Shown in pieces: positions 19,053 through 27,783 of a stretch of 64,000 nt of DNA. Numbering within the stretch: the first letter of the stretch is position 1; each line of letters starts with the position of its first letter. This stretch comes from Rhizobium sp. 16-488-2b (GTDB lineage: Bacteria > Pseudomonadota > Alphaproteobacteria > Rhizobiales > Rhizobiaceae). The translations under genes were made by a program, and so were the position numbers. The stretch is from contig NZ_JAGHMF010000008.1 of NCBI RefSeq assembly GCF_017741815.1, forward strand, positions 334,542 through 398,541, read 5' to 3'. Under the pieces are notes generated by a model, which worked only from the letters and a program-made list of their open reading frames with translations, did no database searches and was not told the origin of the DNA.

Positions 19053-20002
19053 GCACATACGAACCCGCAACCAGCCCGACGCTCTACTTCATCGGCGTGA
19101 CGACAGGCAAAAGCTCGATCATGAAGGTCTTTCCCGCCTGGGCGGAGTATCTCGGACTGAAGGGCGCCGCGATCAAGGGCATCGATTTCAAGCTGCACGA
19201 CGATCCCGCTGCCTATCGCAAGGCAGTCGAATTCATTCGTGATGACCCGCTGTCCATGGGCGCGCTCGTCACCACCCACAAGATCGACCTCTTTCACGCT
19301 TGCAGGGACATGTTCGACGTGATCGACCAGCATGCGCTGCTGATGGACGAAACCAGCTGCATTTCGAAACGGGACGGAAAGCTGATCTGCCACGCCAAGG
19401 ATCCGATCTCGTCCGGCCTGTCGATCGACGGCTTTCTGGGAGAAACCTACTTCGCCGATAACGACGCCGATCTGTTCTCGATGGGCGCCGGAGGATCGAC
19501 AATCGCGCTGACCTGGCATCTGATGCGAAAGAGCCGCGGCAGGAACGTGCCGTCGCGTATCATCGTGACCAATCGCAGCCAGCATCGTCTGGACGAGATC
19601 AAGCGCATTCACGAGCAGGTCGAGTTCGACGTGCCGGTAGAGTATCTGCTGGCCGAACGCCCTGAAGACAACGACAAGGTTCTCGCCACCTTGAAACCCG
19701 GCTCGCTCGTCATCAATGCCACCGGCCTCGGCAAGGACGCGCCCGGCTCACCCCTGACGGATGCCGCCGTCTTCCCCGAACGTGCCGTTGTCTGGGATCT
19801 CAATTACCGCGGCGACCTCGTCTTTCTCGACCAGGCCCGTCGTCAGCAGAAAGAGCTATCGCTGCACATCGAGGACGGCTGGACCTATTTCATCCACGGC
19901 TGGACGCAGGTCATCGCCGAGGTCTTCGACGTCGCGATCCCGACATCGGGTCTTTCGTTCGATCGTATATCCGAGATCGCCATTCAGGCTGCGGGGAGAT
20001 GA
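19049..20002 (+). CDS. Shikimate-dehydrogenase-like (AroE superfamily) oxidoreductase of unknown substrate
   Basis: 317 residues. The N-terminal half has the AroE substrate domain: VTTHK with the catalytic-type Lys at 78 and an Asp at about 119 (AKDPISSGLS) in place of the usual NTDG region. The Rossmann domain starts SMGAGGSTIA (about 145) and has ATG..KDAPGSPL and DLNYRGDLVFL. It is longer than AroE (about 270) and sits in a sugar operon, so shikimate is unlikely as the physiological substrate. GTG 19049 overlaps the aldolase stop by four bases. A role as dehydrogenase of a cyclic or acyclic polyhydroxy acid is an inference. Confidence 0.72.
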   Translation: MSTYEPATSPTLYFIGVTTGKSSIMKVFPAWAEYLGLKGAAIKGIDFKLHDDPAAYRKAVEFIRDDPLSMGALVTTHKIDLFHACRDMFDVIDQHALLMDETSCISKRDGKLICHAKDPISSGLSIDGFLGETYFADNDADLFSMGAGGSTIALTWHLMRKSRGRNVPSRIIVTNRSQHRLDEIKRIHEQVEFDVPVEYLLAERPEDNDKVLATLKPGSLVINATGLGKDAPGSPLTDAAVFPERAVVWDLNYRGDLVFLDQARRQQKELSLHIEDGWTYFIHGWTQVIAEVFDVAIPTSGLSFDRISEIAIQAAGR

Positions 20003-20934
20003 GCATGAACCAGCGTATTCTCGTCACGCCGCGTTCATTGACGCAGGAGCCGCATCCCGATGTCGAGCGGATGCGCGAGCAGGGCTTCGAGATCGTCTAT
20101 TCCACCGCGGGCGCGATGCCGAACGAGCAGGAATTGATCGATCTGGTGCCCGGCTGCGTCGGCTGGCTCGCCGGCGTCGAGCCGGTGACCCCGAAAATCA
20201 TCGAAGCGGCCGCGGCCTTGAAGGTCATCAGCCGCAACGGCGTGGGCGTCGACAACCTCCCGATCGACATGCTCAAGGAGCGTGGCGTGAAGGTGATGAT
20301 CGCCGAGGGCGCCAATTCCATGGGGGTGGCGGAGCTCACCATCGGCCTGATCTTCAGCGCCCTGCGTTCCATTCCGCATTCGGATGCCGGCATCAAGGCC
20401 GGTGGCTGGCCGAGGTTGCGGGGTGCTGAAATCCATGGCCGCACCGTCGGCATCATCGGCTGCGGCGCGATCGGGCGGGAGGTCGCCCGCATGGTGATTG
20501 CGCTTGGCGCGCGCGTTGTCGCATTCGATCCGGCGCGACCGAATCTCGATCTTCCGTCGAGCGCATTTTCCTATGCCGAGGTCGACGATATCGTTGCCGA
20601 GGCCGATATCCTTAGCCTGCATTGCCCCCTGCCCCGCGACGGCTCCACCTTCCTCGATCGAGGCCGTATCTTCTCGGCGAAAAGAGGACAGGTCATCGTC
20701 AACACGGCACGCGCACGGCTGGTGGACGAGGACGCCTTGATCGATGCGCTCGATCTCGGGCAGATCGGCTCCTATGCCACCGACGTCTTCGAGCAGGAGC
20801 CACCTGTTTCGCTTGAGCTGGCCGCGCATGAACGCGTGATCGCAACGAGCCACATAGGCGGCTTCACCGCGGAAAGCGTTGACCGCGCCACACGAATAGC
20901 GGCTGACAACCTGCTCTCCGTCTTGTCAGCCTGA
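19999..20934 (+). CDS. D-2-hydroxyacid dehydrogenase (phosphoglycerate-dehydrogenase-like)
   Basis: 311 residues. NAD-binding VGIIGCGAIGREVA, substrate-loop RNGVGVDN, catalytic Arg in NTARARLVDED, Glu in FEQEPP and His in TSHIGGFT. The usual NTARG motif is NTARA here. It lacks the serine-binding ACT domain of serA, so it is a short-form enzyme reducing or oxidising a 2-keto/2-hydroxy acid. It overlaps the AroE-like gene by four bases (ATGA). In an Entner-Doudoroff-like pathway it could reduce a 2-keto acid or regenerate NAD. Confidence 0.82.
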   Translation: MSMNQRILVTPRSLTQEPHPDVERMREQGFEIVYSTAGAMPNEQELIDLVPGCVGWLAGVEPVTPKIIEAAAALKVISRNGVGVDNLPIDMLKERGVKVMIAEGANSMGVAELTIGLIFSALRSIPHSDAGIKAGGWPRLRGAEIHGRTVGIIGCGAIGREVARMVIALGARVVAFDPARPNLDLPSSAFSYAEVDDIVAEADILSLHCPLPRDGSTFLDRGRIFSAKRGQVIVNTARARLVDEDALIDALDLGQIGSYATDVFEQEPPVSLELAAHERVIATSHIGGFTAESVDRATRIAADNLLSVLSA

Positions 20935-20943
20935 GGCCTCACC

Positions 20944-21807
20944 ATGCGCGCCAGGTTGAAGGAAACGCCGATACAAGAACCGCTGACCGCGCGACTGAAG
21001 CGGCCAACGACCGGGCAAGTGGAAGTATACTGGCTCGGTCAGGCTGGATTCGTCATCGACATTGCCGGCATGCGGCTTGTCATCGATCCCTATCTTTCCG
21101 ACAGCCTGGCCGCAAAGTACCGAAACACGGCGCGACCGCATGTGCGCATGATGCCGCCGCCCGTGCTCCCTGACGAGGTTTTACATGTCGATCTCGTGCT
21201 TTGTACGCACGCCCACACCGACCACATGGATCCCGGCACCTTGCCATTGCTGCTCTCGGCCAATCCTCGCGCCAGATTGATCGCACCCCGCGCGGTTGCG
21301 GCCCAGGCCATGGAGCGCTCGGGCGCACAAGGCGATCGGCTCATTCTCGCGCGCGCCAGCGAACCCATCTCGCCGCCTCTGGATATCGAGATCATGCCGA
21401 CGCGCGCCGCGCATGAGACGCTGGAAACGGACACGGACGGCAACCACCGATTTCTCGGCTATGCCATCCGGACCGAAGGGACCTGCATCTGGCACTCCGG
21501 CGACTGCATTCCCTTCGACGGGCTTGAGGACGAGGTGCGCCGGTTGCGGCCGGATGTTGCTCTCCTGCCGGTCAATGGCAGACGCGCCGAGCTTTCGCAA
21601 AACGGCGTACCTGGGAACTTTTCGCTTCACGAAGCGATTGCGGTTACCCGGTATGTGGGCGCGACCGACCTGATCGCACATCATTACGGGCTCTTCGATT
21701 TCAATACCGAGCAGCCGGAGATAATCGACGCCGAGATTGCCACGACTACCGGTATCGGCCTGCACCGCGCCAAGACAGACATCTTATACACCCTGCAGAA
21801 GTCGTAA
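20944..21807 (+). CDS. MBL-fold metallohydrolase, UlaG-like
   Basis: 287 residues. Metallo-beta-lactamase fold with the metal signature THAHTDHMD (H89, H91, D93, H94), then HSGD near 180 and a final IAHHYGLFDF. The start YWLGQAGFVID and the spacing resemble UlaG, the L-ascorbate-6-phosphate lactonase, and RomA-like relatives. A lactonase step on a sugar-acid lactone would fit the neighbouring dehydrogenases and aldolase, but this is inferred from fold and context. It begins nine bases after the dehydrogenase stop. Confidence 0.78.
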   Translation: MRARLKETPIQEPLTARLKRPTTGQVEVYWLGQAGFVIDIAGMRLVIDPYLSDSLAAKYRNTARPHVRMMPPPVLPDEVLHVDLVLCTHAHTDHMDPGTLPLLLSANPRARLIAPRAVAAQAMERSGAQGDRLILARASEPISPPLDIEIMPTRAAHETLETDTDGNHRFLGYAIRTEGTCIWHSGDCIPFDGLEDEVRRLRPDVALLPVNGRRAELSQNGVPGNFSLHEAIAVTRYVGATDLIAHHYGLFDFNTEQPEIIDAEIATTTGIGLHRAKTDILYTLQKS

Positions 21808-21894
21808 CCGGCCTCTCGTTGCACGACGCGACCTTGCTCTTAAACCTCTAAGCTTCTAGCCTTCGCAGCTAAGAGTGCAGGAAAGGCGATCCGG

Positions 21895-22773
21895 ATGGAT
21901 AGCGACATCAGAAGCAGCAACGGCCGCAACATCATCGAAGTCATCAGGACGATGCGGCCCGAATTGCGCAAATCGGATCGCAAGGTTGCTGACGTCGTTC
22001 TCGACGATCCGCGCCGGATCATGAATGCGACCGTCGGCGAAACGGCGGCGCTAGCCGAGGTCAGCCAGCCCACGGTCCTCCGCTTTGCCACGGCGGTCGG
22101 CTGCAATGGGTTCCAGGATCTCAAGATCCGCCTCGCGCAAAGCCTCGCCTTTGGCACGCCGGCAACGCACTCGGTGCTTCTGGACACCGACGAGCCCGAG
22201 GTTATCGCCGAGAAAATTTTCGACTACACCATGACCAGTCTCGACTGGGCCCGCTCGAAGCTCGACAAGACCGCCCTTCACAAGGCCATCGACATTCTGG
22301 CCGCGGCTCGATCGATCGTATTCTTCGGCTTTGGAGCTTCCGGCATCGTTGCGCGCGACGCGCAGCAGAAGTTCCCGCTTTTCGGCGTACCGTGCGGCGC
22401 CGAACTCGATTCCCACCAGCAACTGATGGTCGCCTCTATGATGAAGGAAGGCGATGTCGCTTTCGTCATCTCGAATACCGGCACCACCCGATCGATCATC
22501 GAGATCGCCCGCATCGCGCGCGACAACGGCGCGATCGTCATCTGTCTGACCGGTTCGGAATCGCCGTTGACGCATTATTCGGACGTAGCATTGATCGTGG
22601 AGACGCTCGAAAACACGAACATGTATACACCGACCATATCGCGCATCGCAGCGCTCGTGGTCATAGACATCCTCTCGACCAGCGTCGCCATGCGCCGGCC
22701 CGAAAGCGAGCGGACCCGCATCAACCAGATGAAGCGTCAGCTGAGCGACATGCGTAAGATGCAGCCGATCTGA
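21895..22773 (+). CDS. MurR/RpiR-family transcriptional regulator
   Basis: 292 residues. An N-terminal RpiR-type helix-turn-helix (ATVGETAALAEVSQPTVLRF, about 42-62) followed by a SIS phosphosugar-binding domain (about 125-260) with FGFGASGIVARDAQQK and VISNTGTTRSIIEIA. Such proteins sense a phosphosugar intermediate. It closes the plus catabolic operon and is the best candidate to bind the TGTAR-N5-TTACA-like sites at 17605 and 17719. Ribosome site AGGAAAGG precedes ATG 21895. Confidence 0.9.
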   Translation: MDSDIRSSNGRNIIEVIRTMRPELRKSDRKVADVVLDDPRRIMNATVGETAALAEVSQPTVLRFATAVGCNGFQDLKIRLAQSLAFGTPATHSVLLDTDEPEVIAEKIFDYTMTSLDWARSKLDKTALHKAIDILAAARSIVFFGFGASGIVARDAQQKFPLFGVPCGAELDSHQQLMVASMMKEGDVAFVISNTGTTRSIIEIARIARDNGAIVICLTGSESPLTHYSDVALIVETLENTNMYTPTISRIAALVVIDILSTSVAMRRPESERTRINQMKRQLSDMRKMQPI

Positions 22774-22778
22774 TCCAA

Positions 22779-24182
22779 TCAGAACAAAACGCCGGGGTTC
22801 ATTCGCCAATCCGGATCGATCGCCGTCTTCAAAGCGGCAAGCAGCTGCACCTGCGTCGGCTGCAATCCGGCGCGGAAGTCATCCATCTTTTCACGCCCGA
22901 TCCCATGCTCGGCGCTGATACTTCCCTGGTAACGGAAAAGAACGTCGTTGATGATGGTCTTGGCGCGCTTGATGATCATGTCGCGTTCGCCGTCGGGCGT
23001 TCCTGCCGGCGGCAGAACATTCAGGTGCACATTGCCGTCCCCGACATGCCCGTAGGATATTGACAGGCACTGGGGTAGAACGCGTGCAAGCTCGGCTTCC
23101 GCCTCGGCCACGAAGGCCGCAAGGTTGGAGAGCGAGACCGATACATCGGTGCGCAGATGACGGCCACGCTTGACCTGCCCCTCGACCATGCCTTCGCGAA
23201 AGCTCCATAAGGCCTTCGCTTGGCTCTCCGAAGCGGCGATGACACCATCGAGAATGAGGCCCTTTTCCATTCCGAGCTCGAGAAACCGCCGCATCAGATC
23301 CGCCATGTCGACCAGCCCCGATCCACCGAGCTCCATCAGGACATAGGCCTCATATTCCCCGGAAAGCGGCATCACCAGATCCGGCATGGCCGCCTGCGCC
23401 AAAGGGAACGCCTCGGGCGGCATGAACTCGAACGCCGACATCAGATCGCAGCATTCCCGCCGTGCCAGGCGATAGAGCGCAACGGCGTCATCGAGAGAGG
23501 CTACTGCGAGCAACGCGGTCTCACGCTGCGTCGGCAGGGGTGTGAGCTTCAGCGAGGCGGCCGTGATGATGCCGAGCGTGCCTTCCGAACCGATGAACAA
23601 CTGCTTCAGATCGATCCCGCGATTGTCCTTGCGCAGCGTCGAAAGACCGTTCCAGATCTCGCCATTCGGCAGCACGACCTCGAGGCCCAGTACAAGATCG
23701 CGAGTCATGCCATACCGCAGGACATTGATCCCGCCGGCATTGGTGCTGACATTGCCACCGATCTGGCAGCTACCCTGCGCGCCCAGTGCAAGCGGAAAGA
23801 ACATGCCGTGTTCCGCGGCGCACTCCTTCGCCGTGGACAGGATGCAGCCAGCCTCTACCGTCATCGAGAAATCGTCGGGAGCAATGGCGCGAATCGTGTT
23901 CAGCCGCTCCAGGCTTAAAACGACATGGTCCGATGGCGATTGCGGTAGCGCTCCGTGCACGAGACCGGTGTTACCACCCTGTGGCACGATGGCGAGCCCG
24001 AGATCGCGGCATGCCCGTACCGCGTCAGCAGCGTCGGTTACCGATCGAGGCCGGAGCACGGCGAGGGCCGCACCGACGGTGTCGCGATGCCAGTCTCGCA
24101 GGTAACGATCCATGCTTTCACCATCGGCAAGAACGAGATCGTCGCCAAGCTTGGCGGCTAAGCTTTTCAATAACATGGACAC
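22779..24182 (-). CDS. FAD-linked 2-hydroxyacid dehydrogenase (GlcD / D-lactate dehydrogenase type)
   Basis: 467 residues. PCMH-type FAD domain: VPQGGNTGLVHGA, the FAD-contact GAQGSCQIGGNVSTNAGG, and the LFIGSEGTLGIIT segment. The C-terminal FAD-oxidase domain ends with the metal-site pattern YGHVGDGNVHLN and SAEHGIG. This is the D-lactate / D-2-hydroxyglutarate / glycolate dehydrogenase family. GTG 24182 follows GGAGG at seven bases. It converges on the RpiR gene with a five-base gap. It may oxidise a 2-hydroxy acid from the adjacent pathway, but it is not in the same operon. Confidence 0.87.
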   Translation of the reverse strand: MSMLLKSLAAKLGDDLVLADGESMDRYLRDWHRDTVGAALAVLRPRSVTDAADAVRACRDLGLAIVPQGGNTGLVHGALPQSPSDHVVLSLERLNTIRAIAPDDFSMTVEAGCILSTAKECAAEHGMFFPLALGAQGSCQIGGNVSTNAGGINVLRYGMTRDLVLGLEVVLPNGEIWNGLSTLRKDNRGIDLKQLFIGSEGTLGIITAASLKLTPLPTQRETALLAVASLDDAVALYRLARRECCDLMSAFEFMPPEAFPLAQAAMPDLVMPLSGEYEAYVLMELGGSGLVDMADLMRRFLELGMEKGLILDGVIAASESQAKALWSFREGMVEGQVKRGRHLRTDVSVSLSNLAAFVAEAEAELARVLPQCLSISYGHVGDGNVHLNVLPPAGTPDGERDMIIKRAKTIINDVLFRYQGSISAEHGIGREKMDDFRAGLQPTQVQLLAALKTAIDPDWRMNPGVLF

Positions 24183-24316
24183 TTACAGCCCTCCTGTCCT
24201 TAGAAGGCCTGTTTACCAATCTTCTACAGAGCGACCAATAGTATAGGTGATGCTCAACGCCGCTCTTGCCGACGGGTGGCGCTCCAGCTGGTGCAACGGC
24301 AGGAGCGCCAGCATGA

Positions 24317-24595
24317 TTACTTCATCGCATCGCAGTGCTTCATCATGTCCGCCTTCTTCATGCTGTTTTTTTCCATGCCGGCCTTGTGGGTGCAGTCGGC
24401 CTTCGTGTTGCCCATCTTCATACCGGTGGCCTTCATGGAACCAGACATCATATTATCGCTATTCGTCATGTCCGATTTCATGCTGTCGGGCTTCTTCATC
24501 GCGTCCGAGTTCGACTGCGCACTGGCGCCGCCGGCGACCAGCGAAATGCCGAGCAGGGTGACGCTGGCAAAGGTTGTGAAAAGATGCGTATTCAT
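24317..24595 (-). CDS. Pentapeptide MXKDX-repeat exported protein
   Basis: 92 residues. Signal peptide (TTFASVTLLGISLVAGGASA-Q). The mature part is unusually methionine-, lysine- and aspartate-rich, repeating MKKPDS, MKSDMT, MKKADMMKHCDAMK. This fits the MXKDX repeat family seen in proteobacteria. A possible role is metal (copper/silver) binding through methionines, as for other Met-rich periplasmic proteins; not proven. Start 24595 is used because the signal begins there; the longer frame adds a basic non-signal stretch. Confidence 0.75.
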   Translation of the reverse strand: MNTHLFTTFASVTLLGISLVAGGASAQSNSDAMKKPDSMKSDMTNSDNMMSGSMKATGMKMGNTKADCTHKAGMEKNSMKKADMMKHCDAMK

Positions 24596-24907
24596 GGTGG
24601 TCTCCCAAATGCGTGCCCGCCGCGCCATGCGACAGGGTCACATGCCGTTGTTCGTAATCTCTGGGTGAATGGTTACAGCCATCACGCTCCTGTGATCGCG
24701 ATCTGCCGAAATTCTATCATTCCATTAGACCGTCGGCATCGCGCTCGGGACGAGAGAACAGGTAGGTTCTCTTTTCTTGAACCTGGGGCGCGGCGCTGAA
24801 AGCTGGTTGAAAGCTTGGACCGGATAGCTACAAGGCTGCATCGTGGAGGAGGCACAATGTTCGTGACGAAGTGCGATGCGCCAGAATTATATTCGGAGGA
24901 GACTTTC
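24596..24907. other. Leader region of the NMT1-type ABC operon, with hairpin
   Basis: 312 bases without a supported gene. It contains the hairpin listed at 24753-24778 and an in-frame ATG at 24857 with its own GGAGGAGG site. Nothing else is evident. Confidence 0.5.
24753..24778 (+). terminator. Terminator-like hairpin in the leader of the ABC operon
   Basis: Stem AGAGAAC / GTTCTCT (24753-24759 with 24766-24772), loop AGGTAG, then TTTCTT. It precedes, rather than follows, the plus-strand operon, and no plus-strand gene ends just upstream. It therefore may be an attenuator or a terminator against read-through. Confidence 0.45.
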
Positions 24908-25921
24908 ATGCGTTTGACACGCAACCTTTTCAACGGAATCGCACTTTCTGCAATCGTCGCCGCAGCAGCCTTCGGCGCGCCCGCCGCGCACGCGGCCGAC
25001 AAGATCACCATCATGGTCGGCGGCTATGAAAAGCAGATCTACCTGCCCGCCAAGCTCGCCGAAAGCCTCGGCTACTTCAAGGATGAAGGCCTCGATGTCG
25101 AGCTTCTGAACGAAGCCGCCGGCGTCGATGCCGAGAACCAGCTGCTCGCGGGCGCCGTTCAGGGCGTCGTCGGCTTCTACGACCACTGTGTCGACCTGCA
25201 GGCCAAGGGCAAGTTCGTCGAATCCATCGTCCAGTTCAGCCAGGCTCCGGGTGAAGTCGAGCTCGTTTCCACCAAGCATCCCGAAATCAAGTCGCCGGCC
25301 GATTTCAAGGGCAAAACGCTGGGCGTCACCGGTCTCGGCTCCTCGACCAATTTCCTCACGCTCTACATGGCATCCAATGCCGGCCTGCAGCCGGGCGATG
25401 TCGTGACGGTTCCAGTCGGCGCCGGCGGCACCTTCATCGCCGCCATGCAGCAAGACCAGATCCAGGCCGGCATGACAACCGAGCCGACGATCTCGCGCAT
25501 GCTGAAGACTGGCGAAGCCAAGGTTCTCGTCGACATGCGTACGCCTGAAGCAACGCGCCAGGCCCTCGGCGGCACCTATCCCGCCGCTTCGCTCTATCTC
25601 GAGACCTCCTGGGTCGACGAGCACAAGGAAGAAACCCAGAAGCTTGCCAACGCCTTCGTAAAGACGCTGAAGTTCATCAACACGCATTCGGCGGCCGAAA
25701 TCGCCGACAAGATGCCGAAGGACTTCTACGTCGGCGACAAGGACGGATACATCAAGGCGCTCGACGAAGGTAAGGGCATGTTCACGCCTGATGGCGTCAT
25801 GCCTGAGGATGGTCCGAGGACGGTTCTGGCCGTGCTGTCCGAGTTCTCCAAGAACGTGAAGGGCAAGCAGATCGACCTTTCCAAGACCTACACGACCGAG
25901 TTCGTCAAGAACGCGAAGTAA
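24908..25921 (+). CDS. NMT1/SsuA-type ABC substrate-binding protein
   Basis: 337 residues from ATG 24908, which follows GGAGGAG and begins the signal peptide MRLTRNLFNGIALSAIVAAA, cleaved at AHA-A. The mature part has the NMT1/THI5/SsuA pattern: KITIMVGGYEKQIYLPA, LGYFKDEGLDVEL and GKTLGVTGLGSSTNF. Such proteins bind sulfonates, nitrate, pyrimidine precursors or aromatic amines; the ligand is not deducible. An upstream in-frame ATG at 24857 also has a strong ribosome site and would add 17 residues before the signal. The ATPase and permease follow in one operon. Confidence 0.87.
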   Translation: MRLTRNLFNGIALSAIVAAAAFGAPAAHAADKITIMVGGYEKQIYLPAKLAESLGYFKDEGLDVELLNEAAGVDAENQLLAGAVQGVVGFYDHCVDLQAKGKFVESIVQFSQAPGEVELVSTKHPEIKSPADFKGKTLGVTGLGSSTNFLTLYMASNAGLQPGDVVTVPVGAGGTFIAAMQQDQIQAGMTTEPTISRMLKTGEAKVLVDMRTPEATRQALGGTYPAASLYLETSWVDEHKEETQKLANAFVKTLKFINTHSAAEIADKMPKDFYVGDKDGYIKALDEGKGMFTPDGVMPEDGPRTVLAVLSEFSKNVKGKQIDLSKTYTTEFVKNAK

Positions 25922-26016
25922 CTTCCGTCGCGACGGGTGGCCCGCCGATCGGCGGGACCGCCAGCGCGCTATGGGCACTGCGTGCACGCCCGCAGAGGCA
26001 CGCATAGGTATTCGCC

Positions 26017-26835
26017 ATGCAACAGGAAAACACAACGACGCCCGCCGTCGAGCTGATCAATGTCAGCCGCCGCTTTGTCTCGCCGACCGGAAAATCGCTG
26101 ACCGCGCTTCGCGACTTCAACATGACCGTCGAACGCGGCGAGTTCGTCGCGGTCGTCGGCCCGACCGGATGCGGAAAGTCGACGACGCTCAACCTCGTGA
26201 CCGGCCTTGCCCGCCCGAGCGCCGGTGAAGTCCGCCTTATGGGTGGGCCGATCACCGGCATCGACCGCCGCGTCGGGTTCGCCTTCCAGACCGATGCGCT
26301 GTTCCCCTGGAAGAACGTGATCGACAACGTCATGGCTGGACCGTCATTTCGCGGGAAGTCGAAGGCGGCAGCGGAAACGAGCGCCAAGGACTGGCTTGCT
26401 CGCGTCGGCCTGTCGAAGTTCCTGCATCACTACCCACACCAGCTTTCCGGCGGCATGCGCAAGCGCGTTTCGCTGGCACAGACTTTCATCAACGAGCCGG
26501 AAATCCTGTTGATGGACGAGCCGTTCTCGGCGCTCGATGTGCAGACGCGGACCGTCATGCACGAAGAGCTCCTGAAGCTCTGGGCCGAACGGAAGGCATC
26601 AGTCATCTTCGTGACCCACGATCTCGAGGAAGCCGTGGCGCTTGCCGACAAGGTTTACGTGCTGACGGCGGGCCCCGCGACCGTGAAATCCGTTTACCAG
26701 ATCGATCTTCCGCGGCCACGCGTCGTATCGGAGATCCGCTACGAACAGAGCTTCATCGACTATTGCAAGACGATCTGGGACGACCTGCGCGAAGAGGTAG
26801 AAACCAGCTACCGCCGCGCAAGCGAAGCCGCCTGA
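26017..26835 (+). CDS. ABC transporter ATP-binding protein (SsuB/TauB type)
   Basis: 272 residues. Walker A GPTGCGKST, signature LSGGMRKRVSLAQ, Walker B ILLMDEPFSALD, H-loop VTHDLEEAVAL. Single-domain ATPase of the nitrate/sulfonate/taurine importer class. It lies between the binding protein (95-base gap) and the permease (10-base gap). Confidence 0.93.
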   Translation: MQQENTTTPAVELINVSRRFVSPTGKSLTALRDFNMTVERGEFVAVVGPTGCGKSTTLNLVTGLARPSAGEVRLMGGPITGIDRRVGFAFQTDALFPWKNVIDNVMAGPSFRGKSKAAAETSAKDWLARVGLSKFLHHYPHQLSGGMRKRVSLAQTFINEPEILLMDEPFSALDVQTRTVMHEELLKLWAERKASVIFVTHDLEEAVALADKVYVLTAGPATVKSVYQIDLPRPRVVSEIRYEQSFIDYCKTIWDDLREEVETSYRRASEAA

Positions 26836-26845
26836 GGAGGAGACA

Positions 26846-27727
26846 ATGGCTGATACAACTCTTAGCGTCGGCTCCGCCGCACTCTTCCGCCCGGGAACAT
26901 CGGACGCGGAAATCGAAGCATCCGCAATGAAGGCGATGAAGCGTCGCAACGCGCTCGTGCGCTTCTGGCAGATCGCCATCCTCGTTTTCGTCATCGGCAT
27001 GTGGGAGCTTTCCTCCAACATGCAGTGGATCGACCCATTCTTCTATTCGAGCCCGAGCGGCGTCGTTCAACGCCTCTACGAATGGGCAACGGAAGGCACG
27101 ACCGAAGGTTCGCTCTGGTACAATCTGTGGGTCACGATGGAAGAGGCGCTGATCGGCTTCTTCGCGGGCTCGATCACCGGCGTCTTTGTCGGCATCGGCC
27201 TTGGCCGCAACCGCTTCCTGTCGGACATCTTCTCGGTCTACATCAAGGCGATCAATTCGATCCCGCGTGTCGTCCTTGCCCCGATCTTCATCATGATCAT
27301 GGGCCTCGGGCTTCCGTCGAAGGTGGCGCTCGCCTTCATCATGGTGTTCTTCGTGGTTTTCGCAAACGCCTTCCAGGGCGTGCGAGAAGCAGACCGCAAC
27401 ATGATCGCCAATGCCCGCATCCTCGGCGCTTCCGACTGGGAGGTCACGCGCACGGTGGTGATCCCCTCGGCCATGAGCTGGATCTTCGCCAGCCTGCACG
27501 TGTCGTTCGGCTTCGCCATCATCGGCGCGATCGTCGGCGAGTTCGTCGGCGCCCGTTTCGGCATCGGTCAGCTGATTTCGATCGCCAAGGGCACCTTCGA
27601 CGCGGCCGGCATGTTCGCCGCGATCCTGCTGGTCATGGTTGTAACGCTTGTCGCGGAATACATCATGACGATCATCGAAGACCGCCTCGCCAAATGGCGT
27701 CCGCAGCAGCACATGGACTCCCAGTAA
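26846..27727 (+). CDS. ABC transporter permease (SsuC/TauC type)
   Basis: 293 residues with a cytoplasmic N-terminus of about 30 residues and six hydrophobic segments (first IAILVFVIGMWELSS). The coupling loop reads EADRNMIANARILGASDWEVTR with the EAA-type GASxWE pattern. Start ATG has TGAGGAGGAGACA before it. Completes the three-gene importer; transcription ends at the hairpin 27754-27783. Confidence 0.93.
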   Translation: MADTTLSVGSAALFRPGTSDAEIEASAMKAMKRRNALVRFWQIAILVFVIGMWELSSNMQWIDPFFYSSPSGVVQRLYEWATEGTTEGSLWYNLWVTMEEALIGFFAGSITGVFVGIGLGRNRFLSDIFSVYIKAINSIPRVVLAPIFIMIMGLGLPSKVALAFIMVFFVVFANAFQGVREADRNMIANARILGASDWEVTRTVVIPSAMSWIFASLHVSFGFAIIGAIVGEFVGARFGIGQLISIAKGTFDAAGMFAAILLVMVVTLVAEYIMTIIEDRLAKWRPQQHMDSQ

Positions 27728-27753
27728 GAGCGCCCATCCTCCCAGGCTCTCTA

Positions 27754-27783
27754 AAGGTCGGATCGAAAGGTCCGACCTTCTTT
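27754..27783 (+). terminator. Bidirectional rho-independent terminator
   Basis: Stem AAGGTCGGA / TCCGACCTT (27754-27762 with 27771-27779), 8-base loop, then CTTT. It lies between the convergent permease and histidine-kinase genes and can serve both. Confidence 0.8.

Noticed and set aside
17768..19612. 614-codon open frame on the minus strand across the isomerase, aldolase and AroE-like genes
   Set aside because: High-GC codon bias in the true plus-strand genes creates long antisense frames. It has no ribosome site, no domain and atypical composition.
24720..24907. TPP-type riboswitch before the NMT1-type operon
   Set aside because: A GAACCTGG piece resembles one thi-box element but the CTGAGA element and helix layout are not there.
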